The notes: a model not told the origin generated them from the sequence alone. DNA of 64,000 nucleotides from Leptospira kanakyensis (GCF_004769235.1 NZ_RQFG01000005.1:310001-374000); one strand, 5' to 3'. Positions 11,233 through 18,895 are shown, counted from the stretch's first letter. Translations and numbers: made by a program.

Positions 11233-11282
11233 ATCCCCGCCCATATCGAACTGGGTGGGGTTAACCACCCGCCACCCAATGG
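11233..11282. repeat. GC-rich intergenic repeat, copy A
   Basis: A GC-rich stretch in an otherwise AT-rich intergenic region, containing CCCCGCCC, then GGGTGGGG, then CCCGCCACCCAAT. The first two blocks can pair as a short hairpin. A second copy with the same three blocks in the same order is at 13686. Copy A lies in the probable 5' leader of the atp operon. Confidence 0.7.
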
Positions 11283-11339
11283 TTTCCGTATATCACATGT
11301 TTGTTGGTTTGTAACGAAAAATCCAATACTTCCAATTTT

Positions 11340-11369
11340 TTTATAAAAGAAAGTTCATGTTTTTGTCTA
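11340..11369 (-). promoter_or_regulatory. Candidate promoter of the atp operon
   Basis: On the minus strand, TAGACA (11369-11364) and TATAAA (11345-11340) are 18 bp apart, each one mismatch from the sigma-70 consensus. Transcription from here would give a leader of roughly 170 nt before the atpI-like ATG, and that leader contains the GC-rich repeat at 11233. Predicted from sequence only. Confidence 0.45.
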
Positions 11370-11398
11370 ATGATCAAAGAAGAAGTCTACTTTGAATT

Positions 11399-12529
11399 TC
11401 ACATTGGCGAAAGCCCATATTTAGTATTCAGATAAAAGAAAACTTTTTCCACATCTTCTTCTGAAAGATTAGTATTGAAATACAGAACTTCTGCAATATC
11501 AGCATCAAGATTTCTATTTCCTAATAAAACACGACCCTGGCCCGATGCTGAAGTATAATCAAAATATGTATTTAATGCAGACTGTCCTATCAATTTCCCG
11601 TTCCGATACTCACGAGCGTCCGAAAATAAAGTTTGCACAGAACCAATTGAAATGAATTGTAACTTTGGAATAGGTAAAGCCGAAACAGTCGTACAACCAG
11701 TACCACTACGGCAAACCAAGTATTCGCCATTTGGATCATTAATAGCAATCTCCCGACCATAGGTATCACATAATCGTAACAAAGTGATTGCGGCACCAAC
11801 TGAAACTAGCCGCTTAACAAAAAATGTACTTCCACTATTGCCTGCATAGAGTCCAACGCCACCACTTGGTAATTCAATTTCCGATCGTAGTACACTTCTG
11901 AACTCAACGACAGGATAACCATTCACTTGGTTCTTTCGAAAGAATGGCCAATAATCCGAATTAGCTTGAGATATATGATTCCCATATCCACTAACATCTG
12001 ACCAGTTTGCAACCGGATCTCCATCATTTAATGTTAGCTGGTCGGCCTTAAACCAAAGTCGGAGAGAACTGGAACCCAACACTCTTGGTGCCACCATTTG
12101 AACAGTGTATTCATTTTTGCTTCCATCCGTTCCGGTCACAATGTATTTTAATGGAGAGTTATAGTCATTAGAAGTCACCCCACTCGTTTGCGGAACATCA
12201 TTCACAGAAACAGAGACACCGTTAGTCTTAAAATTAGCAACATAAGAAGAGATTGTAACGATTGATTCTGAAGTGATTACAATTTGGTTTCCATTGATGA
12301 TCCCAGTCACTCCTAAACTAGGGATTGAATATTCTAAAATTTCTTTACCGGCTGTTAGGAGGTATATTTTATCGCAAGTCGTGCTGTTATCCGAAGTTGC
12401 CCATTTAAAGAACAAAGTGTCTATAAATTTTTGCCCATTCGGGTCGCAGGGATTTTCAGAAAAAGGATTTTTGCAAGAAACTATGAATAGTAAGACGAAA
12501 AAGCAAAGTGACGAAAATAGCCTCGGCAT
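11399..12529 (-). CDS. Lipoprotein with LamG/concanavalin-like domain
   Basis: A 376-residue predicted lipoprotein: hydrophobic signal (residues 3-17) and lipobox FIVSC with the acylated cysteine at 19. Residues about 60-145 look like a cadherin/Ig-like beta region, ending in KYIVTGTDGSKNEYTVQM. Residues about 155-376 resemble a concanavalin-A/LamG-like fold: SLRLWFKADQLTLNDGDPVA, WSDVSGYGNHISQ, then DADIAEVLYFNTNLSEEDVE, a signature of LamG-containing surface proteins. Function is probably surface binding, with unknown ligand. It stands alone between the atp operon and ohrR. The domain calls come from pattern recognition; the lipoprotein call is firmer. Confidence 0.8.
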   Translation of the reverse strand: MPRLFSSLCFFVLLFIVSCKNPFSENPCDPNGQKFIDTLFFKWATSDNSTTCDKIYLLTAGKEILEYSIPSLGVTGIINGNQIVITSESIVTISSYVANFKTNGVSVSVNDVPQTSGVTSNDYNSPLKYIVTGTDGSKNEYTVQMVAPRVLGSSSLRLWFKADQLTLNDGDPVANWSDVSGYGNHISQANSDYWPFFRKNQVNGYPVVEFRSVLRSEIELPSGGVGLYAGNSGSTFFVKRLVSVGAAITLLRLCDTYGREIAINDPNGEYLVCRSGTGCTTVSALPIPKLQFISIGSVQTLFSDAREYRNGKLIGQSALNTYFDYTSASGQGRVLLGNRNLDADIAEVLYFNTNLSEEDVEKVFFYLNTKYGLSPM

Positions 12530-12657
12530 ATACGCAATGAACCTTCGCTTTCGCAGGTAAAAATGGAAGTGAACCTAAACGATGTTAGATCCTTTTCGGG
12601 TATCGATCCAACGTCAAGAATAAAGCAGAAAATTATTGGTAGAAATTTCGTTTTCTT

Positions 12658-13098
12658 TCAAGTTTGACCAAGTTCGTCCAAAATTGCTTTTAATTGGATT
12701 GCTTGGTTCTCTTCAATCCCAGACAAACAAAAAATTTGTTCTGGTATGGCTTTTGCCTTTTCGCGTAAATGTTTACCATTCTTTGTGAGAGACACAACCA
12801 CAACTCGCTCATCATCCAGACTTCTCGTTCGCTCGACAAACCCACTTTGTTCTAATCTCTTTAACAAGGGAGTTAATGTTCCAGAGTCCAACTGTAGACG
12901 TTCTCCGAGTCCACTGACTGTAGCTTCTTCCTCTTCCCAAAGCACCAACATAACAAGGTATTGTGGATATGTCAGGCCCACCGCGGCAAGTAACGGGCGA
13001 TAGATCTTCATCAAACGATGCATGGAAGAATATAAAGAAAAACAAATTTGGTTCTTCAAAAGAAGAACCTCATCTGTGGGATTCTTAAGCTTGGACAA
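12658..13098 (-). CDS. ohrR: OhrR-type MarR-family peroxide sensor
   Basis: A winged-helix repressor of the OhrR branch of the MarR family. The N-terminal sensing segment KNQICFSLYSSMHRLMKIYR contains the peroxidatic cysteine, followed by the family signature GLTYPQYLVMLVLWE, the recognition helix region LQLDSGTLTPLLKRLEQSGF and the wing DDERVVVVSLT. With the TTG start at 13098 (preceded by AAGGA at a workable distance) the protein has 146 residues, with Cys19 and a second cysteine at 124, the arrangement of two-Cys OhrR proteins. An upstream ATG at 13146 would add 16 residues and overlap gpx by 62 bp. It is co-directional with and overlaps the end of gpx. It probably represses this unit through the palindrome at 13597 and releases it when oxidised by organic peroxide. 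Confidence 0.9.
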   Translation of the reverse strand: MSKLKNPTDEVLLLKNQICFSLYSSMHRLMKIYRPLLAAVGLTYPQYLVMLVLWEEEEATVSGLGERLQLDSGTLTPLLKRLEQSGFVERTRSLDDERVVVVSLTKNGKHLREKAKAIPEQIFCLSGIEENQAIQLKAILDELGQT

Positions 13099-13570
13099 GT
13101 TTTTCGATATCCTTTTCGATCGCTTCTGGTTTTGTAATGGGGGCATATCGTTTCACAACGTTTCCATTTTTATCGATTAAAAATTTTGTGAAATTCCACT
13201 TGATGTCAAGGGAACCGAAAATCCCAGGAGCTTGTTTTTTTAAATGTTTGTAAAGTGGATCCGTATTTGGTCCATTCACTTCTAATTTAGAAAAGATAGG
13301 AAAAGTTGTTAAGAATGTTCTTTCGCAAAATAATTTTATTTCTGCGTCCGTTCCAGGTTCTTGTTCCCCAAATTGATTGCATGGAAATGCCAAAACTTCC
13401 AAACCTTTTCCTTTCCAACGGTCATACGTTTCTTGGAGACCTTTGTATTGTGGAGTAAAGCCGCATTCGCTAGCTGTGTTAACTATGAGTAAGACTTTGT
13501 CTTTAAACTGCTCCAGAGGAACTTCCTCGGAACCTCGTTTTACTTTAATTTTGTAAAATTCATCTGACAT
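13085..13570 (-). CDS. Glutathione peroxidase family protein
   Basis: A 161-residue cysteine-type peroxidase of the thioredoxin fold. The active-site motif VNTASECGFTPQYKGL places the peroxidatic cysteine at residue 36, and the conserved LAFPCNQFGEQEPG and KWNFTKFLID segments supply the Gln and Trp of the catalytic site. There is no selenocysteine. The cysteine in FPCNQ and a further one at LFCERTF may act as resolving residues, as in thioredoxin-dependent members, so glutathione itself may not be the donor. I chose the ATG at 13570 because AGGGAG lies 8 bases before it; an ATG 21 bp upstream lacks such a site. First gene of the unit with ohrR. Confidence 0.93.
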   Translation of the reverse strand: MSDEFYKIKVKRGSEEVPLEQFKDKVLLIVNTASECGFTPQYKGLQETYDRWKGKGLEVLAFPCNQFGEQEPGTDAEIKLFCERTFLTTFPIFSKLEVNGPNTDPLYKHLKKQAPGIFGSLDIKWNFTKFLIDKNGNVVKRYAPITKPEAIEKDIEKLVQA

Positions 13571-13596
13571 TTTTGGTCTCCCTATTTGCATTTTAG

Positions 13597-13608
13597 ATTG
13601 TGCACAAT
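13597..13608. promoter_or_regulatory. Palindromic operator candidate for OhrR
   Basis: ATTGTGCACAAT is a perfect 12-bp palindrome 26 bp upstream of the gpx ATG. On the minus strand it falls between a possible -35 (TTGAAC) and -10 (AATCTA), where a repressor would block RNA polymerase. OhrR proteins usually bind AT-rich palindromes of this kind, so this is the likely autoregulatory site. Confidence 0.5.
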
Positions 13609-13685
13609 TTAATTTTGTTCAATCTTTTTATTTAGATTTTAGCTGGTTTTCGAGGTTTTTCCGCGATGTGGGCGTGAATCTAACT

Positions 13686-13731
13686 ATCCCCGCCCTGATT
13701 TGGGTGGGGAACTAGACCCGCCACCCAATAC
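13686..13731. repeat. GC-rich intergenic repeat, copy B
   Basis: Second copy of the element at 11233: CCCCGCCC, then GGGTGGGG, then CCCGCCACCCAAT, with a shorter first spacer. It lies between the divergent gpx and amtB genes. Apart from this element, the operator at 13597 and the amtB promoter, I see nothing else in the 329-bp intergenic region 13571-13899. Confidence 0.7.
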
Positions 13732-13818
13732 CTTCGCCTTACCACAACCTCAGAAATCTGGCCACCACCTTCCCGATTCCCCAATATTTTTTACAAAAAA
13801 GTTCCTAGTTTTGCAGAA

Positions 13819-13846
13819 TTGACTCGCTTTCAAAATAGAAAACAAT
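13819..13846 (+). promoter_or_regulatory. Candidate amtB promoter
   Basis: TTGACT at 13819-13824 and AACAAT at 13841-13846 with a 16-bp spacer form a reasonable sigma-70 promoter about 54 bp before the amtB ATG. A small dyad (TCGTA-N4-TACGA) lies directly downstream. No sigma-54 type GG/GC promoter was found by eye. Confidence 0.35.
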
Positions 13847-13899
13847 CGTAATGATACGAATTTTATTTCGCATCTCGAAAAAGATATTTGGAGCAAACA

Positions 13900-15189
13900 A
13901 TGAATATACAATTGGTCTTACGGCCTTTGTTGGTATGTGCACTTTTCCTTTTGCCTGGATTTTTGGCAGCCGAAGGAGAACTACCATCCTCCCCTACCAT
14001 CGATAAATCCGATACAACTTGGATGTTAGTATCTTCCGCATTTGTGTTTTTTATGATTCCGGGACTTGCCTTGTTCTACGGTGGTATCGTTCGTTCCAAA
14101 AATGTTCTATCAACAATGATGCATAGTTTTGTTGCGATCATCGTGATGACTTTGCAATGGACTATTTTTGGATATAGTTTTGCTTTTTCAGGGGAGAATC
14201 CTTATATCGGGAATTTTGATTTAGCATTCCTGAATGGGATAAATCTCGATTCCGTAAAGGGTACGATTCCAACTTATGTGCATTTTTTATTCCAAGGAAT
14301 GTTTGCAATCATCACACCCGCACTCATCTCTGGGGCAATCGCAGAAAGAATCAAACTCTCCGCTTACGTTGTTTTCATTCTCGTCTGGTCAACGTTAGTT
14401 TATGATCCAGTAGCACATTGGGTATGGGCCGATTCAGGTTGGTTATTAAAAATGAATGCTCTTGATTTTGCAGGAGGAACAGTCGTTCATTTGATTTCAG
14501 GGATTGCAGGTCTTGCCGCTGCCATTGTCATTGGTAAACGGAAAGGTGACGCCGGTTTACTAACTCATCCGAATAACATGACCTATACGCTACTTGGATC
14601 AGGACTTTTATGGTTTGGATGGTTTGGTTTCAACGCCGGTTCTGGACTTTCTGTGAATGGTCTTGCCGCTAGAGCCTTTTTAGTGACACTGATTGCACCA
14701 GCAGCAGCCGGAGCTAGTTGGTTACTCATTGAATGGCTACATACAAAAAAGGCGACTGCACTTGGTGCGGCTTCAGGAATTGTAGCGGGTTTAGTCGTCA
14801 TTACACCTGCTTCTGGTTATGTGGGTGTACAGGGGGCAATGATTATGGGATTTTTAGTATCTCCTATATGTTATATGGCGATTTTACTAAAGGGCAAACT
14901 TGGATATGATGACACTCTCGATGCATTTGGAATCCACGGTGCAGGTGGAGCCTTTGGTGCCATTCTTACAGGGATCTTTGCTTTAGAACTCGCAGAAGGA
15001 ATGACTTTAGGAAATCAATTGACTGCTCAAGCGATCAGTGTTGTTGCTACTGCTGTTTATTCTTTTGTAGTTTCCTATATACTTGCACTTGTGATCGAAA
15101 AAACAATCGGCTTTAGAATCGAAGAAGATAAAGAAATCACCGGACTCGACCAAGAGATCCACGGTGAAAAAGGATATGATATCAGGTAA
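13900..15189 (+). CDS. amtB: Ammonium transporter AmtB
   Basis: A 429-residue ammonium channel of the Amt/MEP/Rh family in the inner membrane. An N-terminal cleavable signal (LVLRPLLVCALFLLPGFL) precedes eleven expected membrane helices. The twin pore histidines are visible in GGTVVHLISGIAGL and in the FGIHGAGGAFGAI segment, and the family signature DPVAHWVWADSGWL is present. I use the ATG at 13900 because TTGGAG lies 7-8 bases upstream; the in-frame TTG at 13888 overlaps that ribosome binding site. It is followed 5 bp later by a PII gene, the standard amtB-glnK arrangement in which PII plugs the channel when nitrogen is sufficient. Confidence 0.97.
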   Translation: MNIQLVLRPLLVCALFLLPGFLAAEGELPSSPTIDKSDTTWMLVSSAFVFFMIPGLALFYGGIVRSKNVLSTMMHSFVAIIVMTLQWTIFGYSFAFSGENPYIGNFDLAFLNGINLDSVKGTIPTYVHFLFQGMFAIITPALISGAIAERIKLSAYVVFILVWSTLVYDPVAHWVWADSGWLLKMNALDFAGGTVVHLISGIAGLAAAIVIGKRKGDAGLLTHPNNMTYTLLGSGLLWFGWFGFNAGSGLSVNGLAARAFLVTLIAPAAAGASWLLIEWLHTKKATALGAASGIVAGLVVITPASGYVGVQGAMIMGFLVSPICYMAILLKGKLGYDDTLDAFGIHGAGGAFGAILTGIFALELAEGMTLGNQLTAQAISVVATAVYSFVVSYILALVIEKTIGFRIEEDKEITGLDQEIHGEKGYDIR

Positions 15190-15194
15190 TCAAT

Positions 15195-15542
15195 ATGAAA
15201 TTAGTCATCGCAATCATCCAACCACATAAGTTAGAAGAAGTAAAAAACGAACTTACCAAAAACGAAATCTATCGTTTAACAGTCAGTGACGTTCAGGGTT
15301 ATGGCCAACAAAAGGGAAAAACCGAAGTATTCCGTGGACATGAATACCAAGTAAACCTTCTTAGAAAGGTAAGATTAGAAATCGCAGTGAATGATGAGTT
15401 TGTTAAACCAACCGTGGATGCCATTTTGAAAGCTGCAAAAACGGGGCCTGAAGGTAAAATCGGAGATGGAAAAATTTTCGTGATGCCATTAGAAGAGGTG
15501 ATTCGCATTCGTAGCGGAGAACGAGGAAGTAAAGCCATTTAA
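15195..15542 (+). CDS. glnK: Nitrogen regulatory PII protein
   Basis: A 115-residue PII signalling protein. The T-loop has the uridylylatable tyrosine at residue 51 (RGHEYQVN), and the B-loop TGPEGKIGDGKIFV binds nucleotide and 2-oxoglutarate. The T-loop end reads NLLRKVRLEI where most PII proteins have a FLPK segment; this is a modest deviation in the loop that inserts into AmtB. Linkage to amtB indicates the GlnK role of blocking the channel and reporting nitrogen and energy status. The name glnK rather than glnB is chosen on that linkage. Confidence 0.95.
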   Translation: MKLVIAIIQPHKLEEVKNELTKNEIYRLTVSDVQGYGQQKGKTEVFRGHEYQVNLLRKVRLEIAVNDEFVKPTVDAILKAAKTGPEGKIGDGKIFVMPLEEVIRIRSGERGSKAI

Positions 15543-15557
15543 TTAATATTTGGCGAT

Positions 15558-15578
15558 CCGAGGGAGTTTCTCCCTCGG
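15558..15578. terminator. Bidirectional hairpin between convergent glnK and ilvB-like genes
   Basis: CCGAGGGA (15558-15565) and TCCCTCGG (15571-15578) form a perfect 8-bp GC-rich stem with a 5-base loop between two convergent genes. There is no long T-run on either side, so it is a plausible but not classical intrinsic terminator. Confidence 0.55.
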
Positions 15579-15588
15579 AAGTGCATCC

Positions 15589-17280
15589 TTAAGTTACAAT
15601 TTTTTCTAGAATGTATTCTTGGTTGGATTTTCCACCAGGAACAAATGGATAAACTCCCCAATTAGATGGAACCCTCACTTCAATCATAGCCGGCCCTTTT
15701 GTTTGTAGAACTTTCTCTAAATCACTCACTCCTAATTTCCAATCCCATTCAAAGTATCCAATTCCAAAAGATTGGCATAACAAAGAAAAGTCGGGATGAA
15801 AATGGAATTTCGATCCAGAATACAGACTTCCGTAAAACAAATCTTGTTGTTGTTTGACGAGTCCCAAATGTTCATTATTGATTAAGATAATTTTTACATT
15901 TAGGTTCTGTTCCTTTAAAGTAGACAACTCTTGTAAGTTCATCATAATCGAACCGTCGCCAGAAAAACAAAATACATGAGCATCTTTATGACTTAAAGCC
16001 ACACCAATTGCTGTAGGAAGACCAAACCCCATGGTTCCTTGTCCACCGGAAGTGATCCAGGACATAGGATTTAAAAAGGGAAAATACTGTGCCACCCACA
16101 TCTGGTGTTGGCCCACATCCGTAAGTACAAAATGTTCACCAAGTGGCATCACAGAAACAAAATCCAAAAGAATCGATTTCATTGGATGTTCTTCCGGGAT
16201 CTGTTTCCAAGTTTCGATTAATTGTAAGGCCTTTTCATTTTGAATACAAAAATCTTCTTCCAATAAAAATGGAATCACTTCAGAAAGATCTCTTTGCAAA
16301 CTCAAAGTCACAGGTTTATTTTTACCAATTTCTCGTGCATCAATATCAATGTGAATGATCTTTGCGTCATTACAAAACTTTTGGATATTGCCAGTAGCTC
16401 GATCATCGAAACGAACTCCGATCGCAATCAAAAGATCACAAACACCAAGTGCTTCATTTGCGGTAACCGTTCCGTGCATTCCCATCATTCCTAAGTTCAT
16501 AGGATCTTCTTTTTCAAAAATCCCAAGTCCCATAAGTGTTGTTACCACTGGAATTTGAAAACGCGAAACCAACTCTCTTAAACGTAAATATTCTCTTTTA
16601 GCACCACCACCTACATAAAGTAAGGGGAAACGAGATTCTTCTAATAAGGATTTGAATTCTTGTAAAAACGAATTTATCCTTTCAAAGGATAAATCATCTT
16701 CCTCTGGAAAAAGTTCACTGTTATCTGATTTAGGCAATGAACCAATATCATTTTTTTCATTAGGTAAAGTAATGGTTTGTGTTTGGATATCTTTTGGTAA
16801 ATCAATCCATACTGGACCCATTTTTCCTTGGCCACATAACCCGTATGCTTCCTCTAATGTTTCTATGATTTGATTTGGTTTTTCGATCAAATAAACTTTT
16901 TTAACAAGTGATGAAACAATCTCCGCTGTTGGTAATTCCTGAAATGCATCTGTTCCCATTAAGCCCAATGGAACTTGTCCTGAAAAAATAAGTAAAGGAA
17001 CCGAATCTCTTTGAGCATCGGCAACGGCCGTGATGAGATTGGCAACACCAGGCCCAGAGGAAACAAACACAGCACTCACCTCACCTGTGCTCCTTGCCCT
17101 TCCTTGAGCAATGAAGCCGGCGCCTTGTTCATGCCTTGCCAAAACATGTTCTATCTTTGACTCCGCCAAACTTTCGTATAATGGTAATATAGTTCCACCA
17201 GGAACACCCGGAATCCATGTAATTCCCTTTGATTCTAAAAAATGTATGATGTATTGACTTACAGTGATTTCTTCCCGCAT
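15589..17280 (-). CDS. ilvB: Acetolactate synthase catalytic subunit (TPP-dependent)
   Basis: A 563-residue thiamine-diphosphate enzyme that condenses two pyruvates, or pyruvate with 2-oxobutyrate, in valine/leucine/isoleucine synthesis. The PYR domain has the catalytic glutamate at 51 (ARHEQGAGFIAQGRAR), the FAD-binding middle domain includes GVRFDDRATGN, and the PP domain contains the TPP motif FSGDGSIMMNLQELSTLKEQ with downstream NNEHLGLVKQQQ. The length is typical for an IlvB/IlvG/IlvI protein. No regulatory (ilvN/ilvH) subunit lies next to it. A strong AAGGAGAGG ribosome binding site precedes the ATG. The Val/Leu-rich leader peptide and alternative hairpins just upstream support a branched-chain amino acid role and indicate attenuation control. 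Confidence 0.93.
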   Translation of the reverse strand: MREEITVSQYIIHFLESKGITWIPGVPGGTILPLYESLAESKIEHVLARHEQGAGFIAQGRARSTGEVSAVFVSSGPGVANLITAVADAQRDSVPLLIFSGQVPLGLMGTDAFQELPTAEIVSSLVKKVYLIEKPNQIIETLEEAYGLCGQGKMGPVWIDLPKDIQTQTITLPNEKNDIGSLPKSDNSELFPEEDDLSFERINSFLQEFKSLLEESRFPLLYVGGGAKREYLRLRELVSRFQIPVVTTLMGLGIFEKEDPMNLGMMGMHGTVTANEALGVCDLLIAIGVRFDDRATGNIQKFCNDAKIIHIDIDAREIGKNKPVTLSLQRDLSEVIPFLLEEDFCIQNEKALQLIETWKQIPEEHPMKSILLDFVSVMPLGEHFVLTDVGQHQMWVAQYFPFLNPMSWITSGGQGTMGFGLPTAIGVALSHKDAHVFCFSGDGSIMMNLQELSTLKEQNLNVKIILINNEHLGLVKQQQDLFYGSLYSGSKFHFHPDFSLLCQSFGIGYFEWDWKLGVSDLEKVLQTKGPAMIEVRVPSNWGVYPFVPGGKSNQEYILEKIVT

Positions 17281-17299
17281 AAAGATCCTCTCCTTGTTG

Positions 17300-17364
17300 G
17301 TTTCCCCGTCGACTTCGAGCTTTCTGTCGACCGAGGAAACAAGTGAGAATTATGACAGAAAGCT
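17300..17364 (-). promoter_or_regulatory. Attenuator-like pair of mutually exclusive hairpins before ilvB
   Basis: Reading the minus strand, stem 1 pairs AGCTTTCTGTC (17364-17354, inside the last codons of the leader peptide) with GACAGAAAGCT (17328-17318), a perfect 11-bp stem. Stem 2 pairs 17340-17326 with 17313-17300 (outer GTTTCC/GGAAAC and inner GTCGAC/GTCGAC, one bulge). They share bases 17326-17328, and the 3' arm of stem 1 lies in the loop of stem 2, so only one can form. A ribosome at the leader stop codon would cover the first arm and leave stem 2; a ribosome stalled at the Val codons would allow stem 1. Stem 2 ends a few bases before the ribosome binding site and lacks a U-run, so it may block translation or act with Rho. 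Confidence 0.65.
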
Positions 17365-17451
17365 ACGTATGTATGAGGAGACTACAACGACGACTAGGAC
17401 GAGGGTAGAGAGGACATAGCTAGACAATCCAAGAACGGGCATGGAATTCAT
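17350..17451 (-). CDS. ilvL: Val/Leu-rich leader peptide of ilvB
   Basis: A 33-codon reading frame starting at the ATG at 17451 and ending at the TAA at 17352-17350. Its second half reads VLSTLVLVVVVVSSYIRSF, with five consecutive valine codons preceded by interspersed Leu and Val codons, the composition of known ilv leader peptides. The last codons overlap the first arm of the downstream hairpin. An in-frame ATG at 17484 would give 44 residues but lies close to the predicted transcription start. A longer frame upstream passes through the promoter and is not credible. Confidence 0.7.
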   Translation of the reverse strand: MNSMPVLGLSSYVLSTLVLVVVVVSSYIRSFLS

Positions 17452-17493
17452 GATCTCGTAGTTTGAATTTGTCTGGTGAGCCATTACACTTAA

Positions 17494-17523
17494 AATGTTT
17501 TTTGCAAAGAAAAGAGCTGTCAA
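17494..17523 (-). promoter_or_regulatory. Candidate promoter of the ilvL-ilvB unit
   Basis: A perfect TTGACA (17523-17518) is followed after 18 bp by AACATT (17499-17494), on the minus strand. The predicted start lies just before the leader peptide, which fits a short attenuated leader transcript. Confidence 0.5.
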
Positions 17524-17628
17524 GAATTTATTTGAAGGCAGTTGTCGCTTTTTGTTCTTTGGACCAATCAACTTCTGGTGCAGATATAAAAGCGTACTTC
17601 CATCGGCAGCCAAGAACAGAAACACATT

Positions 17629-17856
17629 CTATTCGTTTTCTTTGGCTCGTTTGATCAGAGAATAAAAAGCCAAAACAAAACCCAGAAAAAATCCAATGAG
17701 AAGCCAAAGTGGTTCTGTTTTTAAATATTCGTCGAGGTAGTATCCACCCACCACAAAAAGCGCGATGGAAGATACAAATTCAAAACCAGCACCAGCCATT
17801 GCCATAGGTGACTTCTCTGGTTTTTTGGCCGATGGTTTTTCTGATTCATTTGTCAT
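17629..17856 (-). CDS. AtpZ/AtpI-family small membrane protein
   Basis: A 75-residue protein with a charged Lys/Pro-rich N-terminus and two membrane helices (about 24-40 and 48-65), carrying the family pattern GAGFEFVSSIALFVVGGYYL, DEYLKTEPLWLLIGFFLG. This is the AtpZ/AtpI-type protein usually found in front of atp operons and implicated in Mg2+/Ca2+ transport or c-ring assembly. Here it lies far from the atp operon, directly after lepB: its ATG at 17856 comes one base after the lepB stop. An upstream frame overlapping lepB would add 13 residues and is less likely. Confidence 0.75.
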   Translation of the reverse strand: MTNESEKPSAKKPEKSPMAMAGAGFEFVSSIALFVVGGYYLDEYLKTEPLWLLIGFFLGFVLAFYSLIKRAKENE

Positions 17857-17857
17857 C

Positions 17858-18895
17858 TTACTGGAGAATACGACCAATTCGCTCCCATCTAACACTCAGT
17901 CTCCACAAACGATAACGGATAGTTCTTTCAATCCAACTTAATCTAGACTCATCGTCTCTATAGCGAGAATTATGTGAAGAAAATACTTCTGTGTAGTGAC
18001 AACGTCTATCAAGAGCATCACCTTCATAACGTTCTGCAATCTCGGGCCCTTTTTCTGCAAGCTCTTGGCCATCTTTGTATTCACAAGTGGAGTCTTTCCA
18101 ATCAATGGAAAAATAAATAATTAGCGCCTTTCCTAAAATATCTTCTCGTTTTACAAATCCCCAAGCACGTGAATCGTGAGAGTCATCTCGGTTGTCACCC
18201 ATTACCATATACTGACCTTCTGGAATCACACAACCATGTAAGAAGACACAATATTCAAAGATATGAGCACGACGATCATCTTCAAAACCTTCCAGAATAA
18301 AATGTTCAAACCCTGGTTTGACTTCCTGAAAGAGAGCTCTTTGCGTAGCTTCTAAATTATCCAAATCAGAAAGTTCTTTTCCAATCGGAACTTCTTTGGG
18401 TTGGTAAGACTGAAACTCTTCTGAACCTTTTTCTTTATATTCGATCAGTGCAAAGTGTACACGTCCCCTGTCTTTGGTATCGATATATTTGCGAGTGATT
18501 CGGATTGTATCTCCAGGAAGGCCTACAACACGTTTTACAAATCGTTTAGCAAAAATTCCAGTCCGTGATTCTTCTTGAGCAAGAGCCGTTGCCGGTGGGA
18601 TAAAAGTAACAATGTCTCCACGTTTTGGATCATCAATCCGGAAGAGTTCCTTTTCTGTAAATGGCATACGGAAAGAGTAACGCATTTTATTAACAAATAA
18701 AAAGTCCCCGATTTTGAGTGTGGGGATCATCGATCCTGAAGGAATATTATTAGCATCTAATATAGATGATTTGAAAGCAAATACAAGCACCACAATGATT
18801 CCGAAGGAAATTCCAGAAGCGGCAGCTCCTTCTTTTGGTGGTTCTTTAGAATCTTGTTTTGGTTTGGATTGGAAGATGGAGGAGAATATTCCCAT
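17858..18895 (-). CDS. lepB: Signal peptidase I
   Basis: Cleaves signal peptides of exported proteins at the outer face of the inner membrane. From the ATG at 18895 the protein has 345 residues. An N-terminal membrane helix (ISFGIIVVLVFAFKSSIL) is followed by the catalytic serine box NNIPSGSMIPTLKIGDFLFV, the catalytic lysine box AKRFVKRVVGLPGDTIRI, and the conserved MGDNRDDSHDSRAWGFV. A large insertion of about 100 residues separates the lysine box from the DNRDDS box, longer than in E. coli-type or Gram-positive enzymes, and there is an Arg-rich C-terminal tail. Upstream in-frame codons to 18988 overlap the divergent gene's promoter region and are rejected. Confidence 0.96.
   Translation of the reverse strand: MGIFSSIFQSKPKQDSKEPPKEGAAASGISFGIIVVLVFAFKSSILDANNIPSGSMIPTLKIGDFLFVNKMRYSFRMPFTEKELFRIDDPKRGDIVTFIPPATALAQEESRTGIFAKRFVKRVVGLPGDTIRITRKYIDTKDRGRVHFALIEYKEKGSEEFQSYQPKEVPIGKELSDLDNLEATQRALFQEVKPGFEHFILEGFEDDRRAHIFEYCVFLHGCVIPEGQYMVMGDNRDDSHDSRAWGFVKREDILGKALIIYFSIDWKDSTCEYKDGQELAEKGPEIAERYEGDALDRRCHYTEVFSSHNSRYRDDESRLSWIERTIRYRLWRLSVRWERIGRILQ

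Noticed and set aside
17452..17625. N-terminal extension of the ilv leader frame to about 91 residues
   Set aside because: It reads through the TTGACA promoter and upstream DNA; only the part from 17451 (or 17484) can be on the leader transcript.
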